DNA from: Caldifarciminota bacterium | GTDB taxonomy: Bacteria; Hydrothermota; Tepidihabitantia; SM23-42 | DNA: 64,000 nucleotides | Direction: 5' to 3' | NCBI GenBank assembly: GCA_027026255.1 | Contig: JALVOT010000014.1 | Coordinates: forward strand, 149,986 to 213,985 | Part shown: in pieces, positions 54,266-61,823 of the stretch | Layout of the letters: each line of letters begins with the position of its first letter | How positions within the stretch are numbered: the stretch's first letter is position 1 | Made by a program: the position numbers and the translations under genes | Notes under the pieces: generated by a model | What the model saw: the letters and a program-made list of their open reading frames with translations, nothing else | What the model was told of the DNA's origin: nothing | Database searches by the model: none

Positions 54266-54787
54266 TTATTGACCTGAACTCATCTTGACAGTCAATTTTG
54301 TATCCACACCAAAGCCATAGACAACATATTTAACCGCGTTACTAGGAGTACCGCCGGCCTGTGAACCTGATACATCCATAAAAAATATTCCTACAGAACC
54401 AGCCAGATTATTTGTAAATCCTGTGGAACTGTCAGCAGTTCGAGCTATTGGATTAGATGCAACAATGGGATTTTTCATTGTAGTAGGCAGTAAGATATTG
54501 GCATTAGCCAGAGGAGAAGTGGCTGGGTCATTACCGGCTATTGAACGGATATCAGTTCCCATATTACTTGCTGCGTTAACAGTTTGTGCCAAATTTATTG
54601 GGTAGTAACCTTCAGACAGAGTTGCAAAATCCTCAGCAGCCAATTGGACAGTATGCATATTGTTCTTAACCGATGCTTCTTTTGCTCTCTTCTGCATACT
54701 GATAAAGTTCGGAATGGCGATTGCGGCAAGAATACCGATAATCACCACCACGACCATCAGCTCAATAAGCGTAAATCCTCTCTTCAT
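54266..54787 (-). CDS. Type IV pilin / pseudopilin
   Basis: 173 residues behind AGGAGG. The prepilin site is KRG|FTLIELMVVVVIIGIL, with Glu at position 5 of the mature chain and a hydrophobic N-terminal helix. The C-terminal part is a small beta-rich head with DSSTGFTNNLAGSVGIFF. It has no N-X-S/T sequon and no Cys pair. It is predicted to be driven by the sigma-54 site at 55017. Other pilus assembly genes are not in the window, so it may be a major pilin or a minor type II-like subunit. Confidence 0.92.
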   Translation of the reverse strand: MKRGFTLIELMVVVVIIGILAAIAIPNFISMQKRAKEASVKNNMHTVQLAAEDFATLSEGYYPINLAQTVNAASNMGTDIRSIAGNDPATSPLANANILLPTTMKNPIVASNPIARTADSSTGFTNNLAGSVGIFFMDVSGSQAGGTPSNAVKYVVYGFGVDTKLTVKMSSGQ

Positions 54788-55016
54788 TGTTTACCTCCTT
54801 GTTTTTCTTTATCTTACAAATATATTAAAGTTCAATGTACCCCAGCATACTGAATGGTTACAGGCTAACCCGATTTACATCCTCTGGGTCTTGAGGCACA
54901 ATCAAGAAATCAGACCGTCAAAAAATCGCATCCAGAAGACCCGTTTTGTAAAGTTTATCCATAATTAAGGAACTGTCAAGATAATCTTTCAAAGAGCATT
55001 ACTGCTAAATTATATA
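54788..55016 (-). promoter_or_regulatory. Long, possibly structured 5' leader of the pilin mRNA
   Basis: About 220 nt separate the sigma-54 start from the pilin ATG. Within it, GGGTCTT (54886-54892) can pair with AAGACCC (54936-54942) across a 43-nt loop. A sigma-70-like pair, TTGACA (54979-54974) and TAAACT 16 bp further on, is an alternative promoter. No known riboswitch class was recognised and no additional gene is seen. Confidence 0.4.
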
Positions 55017-55032
55017 TGCAAAATCCGTGCCA
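55017..55032 (-). promoter_or_regulatory. Sigma-54 promoter upstream of pilin
   Basis: Minus strand: TGGCACGGATTTTGCA, identical to the consensus TGGCACGNNNNTTGCW at every fixed position. The GG and GC are correctly spaced. It points at the pilin gene. An NtrC-family activator gene (55142-56416) lies just upstream on the same strand. Confidence 0.85.
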
Positions 55033-55141
55033 GGCGGTCCGGATGAAAAAGCTTGAAATTTCAGGTATTTTTCTCAAACAAACTGGGGAATGAAAATATA
55101 TTGTGGACTTTCTCTACACTTAAGTCTAACGAAAATAAAGC

Positions 55142-56416
55142 TTAGATTTCGATATGCAGTCTCTTAATTTTATTATAGAGGGTCTTACGGTCGATCCCCA
55201 GTATCTTTGCCGCCTTTGATATATTACCCGCGCATTCCCTGAGCACACTTTTAATTTCCTGGATTTCAACCTCGGTCAGCTTCCTCCCTTTTAAGACCGG
55301 GAGACCCAGATGTTCAGATTTAATATAGTATGAATCGGTTAAGATCGCCGCCCTTTCAACAATATGCTTTAATTCTCGGATATTTCCGGGCCAGTGATAA
55401 TTTTGTAATTTAAGAAGGGCGCTTCGAGAAAACTTCTTCTCCCCCAGCTCTTCCCGGGCGCAGATATTTTTTAAAAAAAATTCGGCAAGCAGCGGGATAT
55501 CCTCCGGCCTTTTCCGCAGCGGCGGCAGGACAATCGGGATTACATTTATCCGGTAATAAAGGTCTTCGCGGAACCTCCCCTTTTTTACCTCATAAGAAAG
55601 GTCTTTATTCGTCGCTGCGATAAAACGCACATCCACCTTAATCGGTTTTGTCGAACCTAAGGGCACAATCACCTGCTCTTCAAGCAGTCTTAAAAGTTTC
55701 ATCTGAATCGACTGCGGTGCATCGCCGATTTCATCCAGGAAAAATGTCCCTTTATCCGCAGCCTTAAATAATCCTTCTTTATCCTGGGTGGCACCGGTAA
55801 ATGCCCCTTTTTTATAACCGAATAGCTCACTCTCAAGAAGGGTTTCCGGCACTGCCGCACAGGATATGGTTACAAAGTTTCTCTCTGCTCGATTTGAACA
55901 CTTATGAATTTCCCGGGCAATCAGTTCTTTGCCGGTCCCGGATTCTCCAAGGATGAGAACTGTGGTATCGGTAGGAGCAATTCGTTTGACGACACTTAGA
56001 ATCTGTTTTATCTGCTTGCTTTCCCCGATAATTGTTGAAGAACGAGATTCCGGTTTACTGAGATTCGCCTTTATCCTTGCAACAAGTTCATCAATTGAAA
56101 ACGGTTTTAAAATATAATCGCTGGCACGGTCCCTTAACGCATCGATTGCCGACTCCATCGAACCATAGGCGGTTATAAATATTACAGGAAGCCTGGGATA
56201 GAACCGCCTGACCCGTCTTAAAAACTCAAAGCCATCAATATGAGGCATCCTGATGTCGCTGATGATACAATCAAACTTCACTTCTTTTATTTTTGTTAAT
56301 GCGGTCTCCGGCTCAGTAGTGCCAAATACAGAGTAGCCCTTCTTTTCCAGGGCGTAGGAAAGCCATTTTATCAAACTCTCTTCATCATCCAGCAATAAAA
56401 TACTCGGCTTTTTCAT
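55142..56416 (-). CDS. NtrC-family sigma-54 response regulator
   Basis: 424 residues. Receiver domain residues 5-120 with phosphoryl-acceptor Asp54 (CIISDIRMP); AAA+ domain residues 130-360 with Walker A GESGTGKE (157-164) and GAFTGA (204-209), the loop that contacts sigma-54; DEIGD in Walker B; and a C-terminal Fis-type helix-turn-helix (ISKAAKILGIDRKTLYNKI). It should activate sigma-54 promoters, of which the pilin site is the nearest, as PilR does. No sensor kinase is adjacent. It overlaps the barrel gene by ATGA. Confidence 0.96.
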   Translation of the reverse strand: MKKPSILLLDDEESLIKWLSYALEKKGYSVFGTTEPETALTKIKEVKFDCIISDIRMPHIDGFEFLRRVRRFYPRLPVIFITAYGSMESAIDALRDRASDYILKPFSIDELVARIKANLSKPESRSSTIIGESKQIKQILSVVKRIAPTDTTVLILGESGTGKELIAREIHKCSNRAERNFVTISCAAVPETLLESELFGYKKGAFTGATQDKEGLFKAADKGTFFLDEIGDAPQSIQMKLLRLLEEQVIVPLGSTKPIKVDVRFIAATNKDLSYEVKKGRFREDLYYRINVIPIVLPPLRKRPEDIPLLAEFFLKNICAREELGEKKFSRSALLKLQNYHWPGNIRELKHIVERAAILTDSYYIKSEHLGLPVLKGRKLTEVEIQEIKSVLRECAGNISKAAKILGIDRKTLYNKIKRLHIEI

Positions 56417-57333
56417 CTCCTCTGACGGGCGAAAAGTTCCCTGATGGTGAATCTCATCACCGGAACGAATCTAAATTCTCTTATATTATCCTTTATGCGC
56501 AGTGAGCTGGCAAAACCGATATTTACAAACCCTACATTTTTTACGGGAAAATTCAAGGAAAAGTCTAAACGGTTCTCCTGAACACCCTTGAGATACCAGG
56601 GATTGAACGCATAACCGACTGATAGATTATTCTTTATAACAGATATCTTAAAACGGTTCGGGCCTGAATAATCCTCCCAGAATGAATGTTCAAAGAGCAG
56701 GGAGAATTTTAACTTTTTAAAAGATGGACTCAAGCCGATTGATAGACGCTCAGGCAGTTCAATCTCTGTATTATTATTATGCGTAAGTGAACCGAGAAAT
56801 TCATAGGCGATATCGATTATCTTAAATCTTACCCCGGCAGAAAATATCATCCCTTCATAATCAGCGGTAAATGTGTCTGCAAGAGTATAATTACTGATAT
56901 GGTAATGCCAGATTTCTGCAGATTTCCCCAAGAGATAAGAACCCCGGGCGCAAACAGCACCCCAGGAAAATAATTTATTGATACCTCCGTAGACCTCTTC
57001 AATCCCCCCCCTTCCCATAAGATGAATTCTCAATCCATCATTTTCTGAATATATATCAAATGTTTGATTAAAACGCTCGCGATTACCAGCCGAAAAATAG
57101 AATCCTCGATAAACCGGAACCGCGACCTTAAGTTGAAATGGATTTGTCCAGAAGATTCCCCGAAAGTCATAAGCTTCATTAAGAATACTGAACTCCGGTA
57201 AAATTACAAATTGCACCTGCCCCAGTTTATCATTTGCAACGAATGGTAATTGAAAAACCCCCAGGTCTTCACCCAGCCCCTGAATGGAAAAAACCGAGGC
57301 ATTCACAAAAAACAGAAGCATCAGTGTCATCAT
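56413..57333 (-). CDS. Outer-membrane barrel-like protein
   Basis: 306 residues. A short signal (MMTLMLLFFVNASVFS) precedes many amphipathic beta-strands with aromatic ends (FSAGNRERFNQTFDIYSEND, FSLLFEHSFW, LDFSLNFPVKNVGFVNIGFA), a pattern suggesting a transmembrane barrel. No specific family is recognised. It is coupled by ATGA overlaps to the DNRLRE-like lipoprotein before it and the NtrC-type regulator after it, so it belongs to this surface operon. Confidence 0.6.
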   Translation of the reverse strand: MMTLMLLFFVNASVFSIQGLGEDLGVFQLPFVANDKLGQVQFVILPEFSILNEAYDFRGIFWTNPFQLKVAVPVYRGFYFSAGNRERFNQTFDIYSENDGLRIHLMGRGGIEEVYGGINKLFSWGAVCARGSYLLGKSAEIWHYHISNYTLADTFTADYEGMIFSAGVRFKIIDIAYEFLGSLTHNNNTEIELPERLSIGLSPSFKKLKFSLLFEHSFWEDYSGPNRFKISVIKNNLSVGYAFNPWYLKGVQENRLDFSLNFPVKNVGFVNIGFASSLRIKDNIREFRFVPVMRFTIRELFARQRR

Positions 57334-58400
57334 TTTCTCCCTGCCGGTGGATTTACATAACCGACGACCAGACGATGTGAACCACGAACTATTTTGAAAC
57401 TTGAGATATCATAGTTTTCCGGTGAAGTCTGGATAAAAAGACCGAAATTGGCATCCGGATGCTCAATGATCCTCTGGATATGTTTTACGATGTCAAATGT
57501 GAAAAGGGTATCGTCAACTGAAAATTTCTTAAGGGCAATAATTGGACCGCAAGGAGTATCAAAGTTTTTATAGGGTTGAATAAGTTCCTTTACGGCGATT
57601 TCAAATGAATCCCGCATTGAGAAATGTTTATGGGCACAAAAGCTGAGTTCTCCATAAACCGCCTTTTTATCATTCAGACTATCACTGTAATTAAATTTTA
57701 TATAGTCACGATATGCATACCCGGCGCCAATCCAGTCATCGATATAGGACGGTTCAGGACCGGTCAGGATATGACAATCAGCCGAGGCTGCAATCGTGGT
57801 GATTGCTCCATTCTTGATAATGCGCAGCTGGACGCCTCTATTCCCTTCCCGTGAATAGAAATGGACAAAGCCGGATTGCTGCGGGATGATAATTATACCT
57901 TTGGAATTTTTAATCCGGTCAAGTTTGATATAATTTAAGTATACAACCGCGGAATCCCCCTTTATTGTAAAATAACACAGGGAATCTCCATCATAATCTC
58001 CACCCGGTGATTCCCAGAGTTCAGCAGCGCAGCGCTTGCTCCAGGTCGCCTCGCCCTCCTTGAATTCCTGTTTCAAGGTATACAGTGCACAGGAGATGGT
58101 ATCGTTGTTAAAACGGTTATTGACATAAAGGACCATTTTAATTTCATCAAGACCGTGATATGAACTATCAGGGAAGTTGAATTTTATCAAGATACGGGAT
58201 TCATACTCATCGTTTCTACCGGCAATCAGATTAACCGAAGCACCAAGATTAATATTCTTCATTTCGGTAAAACTGTTGAATCGGGTCAGTTCAATATAAT
58301 GGGCGGAAAAATCACCCCGGGCATTCAATTCGTCCTCACCTAAGGGCAATTCATTGCAGCCTACAAAAATCAGGATGATAAGAGGAATACATATTTTCAT
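57330..58400 (-). CDS. Lipoprotein with DNRLRE-like repeats
   Basis: 356 residues from the ATG at 58400 (a TTG precedes it). Lipobox IFVGC near residue 15 marks a lipoprotein. The region SRILIKFNFPDS...CALYTL...EGEATWSKR is the pattern of DNRLRE domains, which are surface beta-sandwich modules; a second related stretch runs from GAGYAYRDYIKFNY to IQTSPENYD. The presumed role is surface binding or display. It is the first gene of the operon with the barrel protein and NtrC-like regulator, from a leaderless-type promoter. Confidence 0.65.
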   Translation of the reverse strand: MKICIPLIILIFVGCNELPLGEDELNARGDFSAHYIELTRFNSFTEMKNINLGASVNLIAGRNDEYESRILIKFNFPDSSYHGLDEIKMVLYVNNRFNNDTISCALYTLKQEFKEGEATWSKRCAAELWESPGGDYDGDSLCYFTIKGDSAVVYLNYIKLDRIKNSKGIIIIPQQSGFVHFYSREGNRGVQLRIIKNGAITTIAASADCHILTGPEPSYIDDWIGAGYAYRDYIKFNYSDSLNDKKAVYGELSFCAHKHFSMRDSFEIAVKELIQPYKNFDTPCGPIIALKKFSVDDTLFTFDIVKHIQRIIEHPDANFGLFIQTSPENYDISSFKIVRGSHRLVVGYVNPPAGRK

Positions 58401-58406
58401 CAACCA

Positions 58407-58434
58407 ATAATAACCATAATTTTTATTAAGTCAA
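58407..58434 (-). promoter_or_regulatory. Leaderless minus-strand promoter for lipoprotein operon
   Basis: Minus strand: TTGACT (58434-58429), 16 bp, TATTAT (58412-58407), six bases, then ATG at 58400 (TTG at 58403). No Shine-Dalgarno sequence. Confidence 0.65.
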
Positions 58435-58447
58435 GTAATTATTAGGC

Positions 58448-58843
58448 TGACTCCTCTCCTCTCTTTTCATTGCGCCTTCTGAATTATCTGAATTAATTGC
58501 AACGGTATTCCGGACAGAATAAACTTCCCTGAGATTATTAAACCAAGACGAAAAATACCCAACGACTTCGTTTTACTTTTTTTATATTATTTTATATTAT
58601 TTTATTGGTCATTTGAAAAATTTCTCTACCATCTTCGCCCGGTTCAATTTTTCTCAGGGCTGGTGACGCCTCCATTTTTCTCAGCGCGGGCGGCGTCCCC
58701 GCCGCCTGCTGGAGATTTGTCATTCTTAATTCGTTTCAGAATCTCCTGCAGCTCGCCAGGCGTCCCCGCCTCGGGGCGAGACGCCCCTCGGCTATATCGT
58801 AACATAGCTTACAAAAACCAGGACAAAAAGTGGAGAGGAGTCA
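58448..58843 (+). mobile_element. MITE-like element, copy B
   Basis: 396 bp, bounded by TGACTCCTCTCC and GGAGAGGAGTCA, the same terminal inverted repeats as copy A but in the opposite orientation. It has a 27-bp insertion near CATTTTTCTCAG and a longer TATATT run compared with copy A. Flanks ATTATTAGG and ATTATTAAG form a near-direct repeat. It lies between the lipoprotein promoter and the SufS promoter. Short frames through it are not coding. Confidence 0.75.
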
Positions 58844-58934
58844 GATTATTAAGCCTGTCACTTATTCCCGGGGAATATACTAAAAGAATCATCAATGATA
58901 AACCCTCATTAATTAAATGATGATGATTTTCTTC

Positions 58935-58962
58935 TTGCATTTTTAAAAAAAATGAATATAAT
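58935..58962 (+). promoter_or_regulatory. Leaderless promoter for SufS gene
   Basis: TTGCAT at 58935-58940, a 16-bp spacer and TATAAT at 58957-58962; the ATG at 58969 is 6 bp after the -10 box, so transcript and start codon would coincide. No Shine-Dalgarno sequence. Confidence 0.7.
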
Positions 58963-58968
58963 TAAACT

Positions 58969-60162
58969 ATGGATATTGAAAAAATCAGAGAGGATTTTCC
59001 TCAGTTAAGACATAATTTTATCTATTTTGATTCAGGGGCAACCGCCCTTAAACCCATTCCGGTGCTCCAGGCGGTGAGAGATTATTATGATAAATACTCA
59101 ACCAACATTGGCCGGGGAATTTATAAAACCTCTCATAAGGCAACCGTCGCCTATGAAAAATCACATCATAAGGTTTTGGAATTCTTCCAGGGTGATGGCG
59201 AAGTCATCTTTACAAAAAACTGCACTGAGGCGATAAATATTGTCGCCCACGGGATTGATTGGAAACCCCAGGATAAGATAATTGCCACCTATCTGGAACA
59301 CAATTCAAACCTTTTACCCTGGTTTAGATTAAAAAAATTCGGGGTGGTTGTTGAGCTTTTAAAATGTGACCCGGAAGGTAATATAGACCTGAATGAATTG
59401 AAACAAAGAATTGATAATCATACCCGACTTGTGGCAATAACCCATGCCTCAAATGTTATCGGCACCATCCTGCCGGTTGCGGAAATAACCGAAATCAGCC
59501 ATAAAAAAGGAGCGATGGTTTTGATCGATGGTGCACAGGGCGCACCCCATCTTGAAATCAAACTGAATGAAATCGACTGCGATTTCTATGCCGTAAGCGG
59601 CCATAAGATGATGGGTCCTACCGGCACAGGAATTCTCTTCTTTAAGAAAAAGTATTTCGATGAATTGAATCCGTTAAACCTCGGTGGCGGGACAGTTTCT
59701 GATGTCTATACGGATTCCTACAAACTTGTAAAAAACTGGGAAAGGTTTGAAGGTGGAACGCCCAATATCGCTGGCGGTATCGGTCTGGGTGCTGCCGTGG
59801 ACTATCTTAATGCCATTGGAATGTCTGAAATCAGAAAACACGAAATTGAACTCACCGCTTATTTTATGGACCAATTGAGAAAAATAGACGGGGTCAGGAT
59901 TCATGGAAAGATGGAGCCGGAAAAACGCACCGGTGTTGTTTCATTTAGAATCAAGGATATACCATCACACAGAATCGCTATAATTGCTGATGAGGTGGGT
60001 AATGTGGCAATCCGTTCCGGCCTGCACTGTGCATTTCTAATGACCCGCGACATCCTGAAAGAAGAACAGGGAACTGCCCGTGCATCATTCTATATCTATA
60101 ATACCAAAGACGAAATTGATCATTTTGTTGAAATAATAAAAAAGATTGCAAAAGATGAATAA
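58969..60162 (+). CDS. sufS: Cysteine desulfurase, SufS/Csd type
   Basis: 397 residues of a fold-type I PLP enzyme. The PLP Lys lies in AVSGHKMMGPTGTGILFF; the Asp of the pyridine ring site lies in VLIDGAQGAPH; the catalytic Cys sits in IRSGLHCAFL. It is group II by its lack of the long loop, releasing sulfur from cysteine for Fe-S clusters or thio-modification. It overlaps a small unknown protein gene by 8 bp, which may be a sulfur acceptor or regulator. Confidence 0.95.
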   Translation: MDIEKIREDFPQLRHNFIYFDSGATALKPIPVLQAVRDYYDKYSTNIGRGIYKTSHKATVAYEKSHHKVLEFFQGDGEVIFTKNCTEAINIVAHGIDWKPQDKIIATYLEHNSNLLPWFRLKKFGVVVELLKCDPEGNIDLNELKQRIDNHTRLVAITHASNVIGTILPVAEITEISHKKGAMVLIDGAQGAPHLEIKLNEIDCDFYAVSGHKMMGPTGTGILFFKKKYFDELNPLNLGGGTVSDVYTDSYKLVKNWERFEGGTPNIAGGIGLGAAVDYLNAIGMSEIRKHEIELTAYFMDQLRKIDGVRIHGKMEPEKRTGVVSFRIKDIPSHRIAIIADEVGNVAIRSGLHCAFLMTRDILKEEQGTARASFYIYNTKDEIDHFVEIIKKIAKDE

Positions 60163-60418
60163 ATCCAACTTTGAAATATTTCGAGTCTGTTCTCGGGGAG
60201 GACATGAATATTATCATATTATTCCCAAAAAGGAATTAAATGATTTTCCTGAGAATGTTCAAAAATTGTCAATTGCTGAAAAGAAAGATAAATATTTAGT
60301 CCTTAAGATGCCTGATTGTAAGGTTACACTATTTAAAGGTGGCCGAATGCTCATAGAGGACCTCCCGGAAGGTTCAGACACAAGGGCGCAGGCTATCGTT
60401 GAAGAAATAATGGGGTGA
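60155..60418 (+). CDS. Small partner protein of SufS, unknown family
   Basis: 87 residues from the ATG at 60155, overlapping sufS. It lacks a signal peptide. The C-terminal stretch KVTLFKGGRMLIEDLPEG resembles, in pattern, the short C-terminal domain of MoeB/ThiF-type adenylyltransferases (TLFxDGRxxV), with a preceding segment HIIPKKELNDFPENVQ. If this likeness is real, it could be a sulfur-transfer adaptor, but this is not established. One Cys (DCKVTLF) might take part. Confidence 0.55.
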   Translation: MNKSNFEIFRVCSRGGHEYYHIIPKKELNDFPENVQKLSIAEKKDKYLVLKMPDCKVTLFKGGRMLIEDLPEGSDTRAQAIVEEIMG

Positions 60419-60430
60419 ACAAAATTCCCC

Positions 60431-60458
60431 TTGACATAATTTTATATTCGGCTATATT
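60431..60458 (+). promoter_or_regulatory. Leaderless promoter for GlmU-like gene
   Basis: TTGACA at 60431-60436, a 16-bp spacer and TATATT at 60453-60458; the GTG start at 60464 is 5 bp after the -10 box. No Shine-Dalgarno sequence, which helps decide for the GTG start. Confidence 0.65.
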
Positions 60459-60463
60459 TAACT

Positions 60464-61417
60464 GTGCCACAATATAAATCAGGTCATTCCAAATTCAGCA
60501 CAATCATTTTAGCCGCAGGAAAAGGTAAAAGGATGGTTTCAAAAACCCCCAAGGTTCTTTTCAAAATACTCGGGAAACCGATGCTTTCATTTGTTGTGGA
60601 CAATGCAAAGGCGATAAACAGCGATGAGATTATCCTGGTGGTGGGTAAAAACTCCAGCCCGATACAAAATCTTTTAAAAAGAAAGGTGAAATATGCAATC
60701 CAGCCCGAACCCCGAGGAAGCGGCGATGCTGCAGAGAAAGGGCTTGCGCGGGTGAAATGTTCAAATGTCTTAATTCTATCAGGCGATGTGCCGCTTCTAA
60801 AAGCCGAGACGATAAAAAGTATGATTGATTTTCATCAATTTCATCAGGCTGACTTAACCGTCCTCACTGCCAAAATAGATGACCCTTATGGTTACGGTCG
60901 TATTATCCGCAATAAAAAAGGAACGGTCCAGGCAATCGTTGAACAGGCCGATGCCGATAAGAATCAACAAAAAATAAAAGAGATAAATGCGGGTGTCTAT
61001 TATGGAAAGACAAGGCTTATTCAATCCGTACTCAGGCATATCAGTCCGAACAATAAACAGGGTGAGTATTATATAACCGATGCCGTCAAGGAACTAATCA
61101 AGAAGAAAAAAAAGGTTTTTGCCTTTACGATTAATAATCCTGTTGAGATAATGGGCATCAACACAAAACTTGAACTTGCCCGGGCACGGGAAATTGTAAA
61201 AGCACAATTCTTTAAGAAATTAATGCTGACCGGTGTCTACATTGAAGACCCCCGGACCACAAATATTGATCTTTCCGTAAAGATTGGCAGATTTGTTCAT
61301 ATCAGACCATATACCTTTATTGAAGGCGATACTGAAATAAAAGACCGTGCAACAGTCGGTCCATTTGTCTGGATTAAGGATGGTAAGGTCAAAAGGTTGC
61401 CGGGAGATGTCGGGTAA
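60464..61417 (+). CDS. GlmU-like sugar-phosphate uridylyltransferase without acetyltransferase half
   Basis: 317 residues from a GTG start. The pyrophosphorylase motif is LAAGKGKRM followed by KTPKVLFKILGKPML, with QPEPRGSGDA, LILSGDVPLL and NAGVYYGKTRL. It corresponds to the N-terminal domain of GlmU plus the first few left-handed helix repeats (VYIEDPRTTNIDLSVKIGR, IEGDTEIKDR). Full GlmU has about 450 residues; the acetyltransferase part is missing. It should make UDP-GlcNAc or a related nucleotide sugar. It overlaps the LytR_C gene. Confidence 0.88.
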   Translation: MPQYKSGHSKFSTIILAAGKGKRMVSKTPKVLFKILGKPMLSFVVDNAKAINSDEIILVVGKNSSPIQNLLKRKVKYAIQPEPRGSGDAAEKGLARVKCSNVLILSGDVPLLKAETIKSMIDFHQFHQADLTVLTAKIDDPYGYGRIIRNKKGTVQAIVEQADADKNQQKIKEINAGVYYGKTRLIQSVLRHISPNNKQGEYYITDAVKELIKKKKKVFAFTINNPVEIMGINTKLELARAREIVKAQFFKKLMLTGVYIEDPRTTNIDLSVKIGRFVHIRPYTFIEGDTEIKDRATVGPFVWIKDGKVKRLPGDVG

Positions 61418-61823
61418 AGTAATTCTCTATATCCTTATCCTTCTTCTCGGCGCATTTTTAGTTTCAATGATTTTTGTCTTTACCCGGGAAGACCCCCAGG
61501 AAATCTACCGCCGAAACTCCAATCTCCGGGTCGAAGTGCTAAATGGATGTGGTGTGAAGCGACTGGCAATTAAGGTCGCCAATATCCTCAGACAAAATGG
61601 CTTCAATGTCATTCAGATTGGTAATGCCCATCGCAGTGATTTCGAAGAATCCGTAATAATTGAAAGGAGTGATAATTCATTGAAGAATGCCAAATATTTT
61701 GCCCGCCGAACAAAAATTAAAAACATTGGCTCAGATGTTGACCCGGCACTCCATATTGATGTCACCCTGATCCTTGGTGCCGATTATAAAAAATTATTCC
61801 CTGATGTCGAAAAAGAATTTTAA
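61407..61823 (+). CDS. LytR_C domain membrane protein
   Basis: 138 residues from the ATG at 61407, overlapping the GlmU-like gene by 11 bp. One N-terminal membrane helix (ILYILILLLGAFLVSMIFVF) is followed by a LytR_C domain: LRVEVLNGCGVKRLAIKVAN and HIDVTLILGADY are typical. The domain usually trails LytR-CpsA-Psr cell-wall enzymes but also occurs alone in Gram-negatives; its function is unknown. Its stop overlaps the RsfS start. Confidence 0.85.
   Translation: MSGKVILYILILLLGAFLVSMIFVFTREDPQEIYRRNSNLRVEVLNGCGVKRLAIKVANILRQNGFNVIQIGNAHRSDFEESVIIERSDNSLKNAKYFARRTKIKNIGSDVDPALHIDVTLILGADYKKLFPDVEKEF

Noticed and set aside
54841-54945. Possible cyclic-di-GMP (GEMM) riboswitch in the pilin leader
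   Set aside because: I compared the leader with the GEMM-I core by memory and did not find the conserved GGGCAAACC and GCAAAGCC-type elements; only a generic stem remains.
58663-58920. 85-codon plus-strand frame through MITE copy B
   Set aside because: Low-complexity Arg/Pro/Ala-rich translation of the GC-rich repeat core; no ribosome-binding site; extends past the element end.
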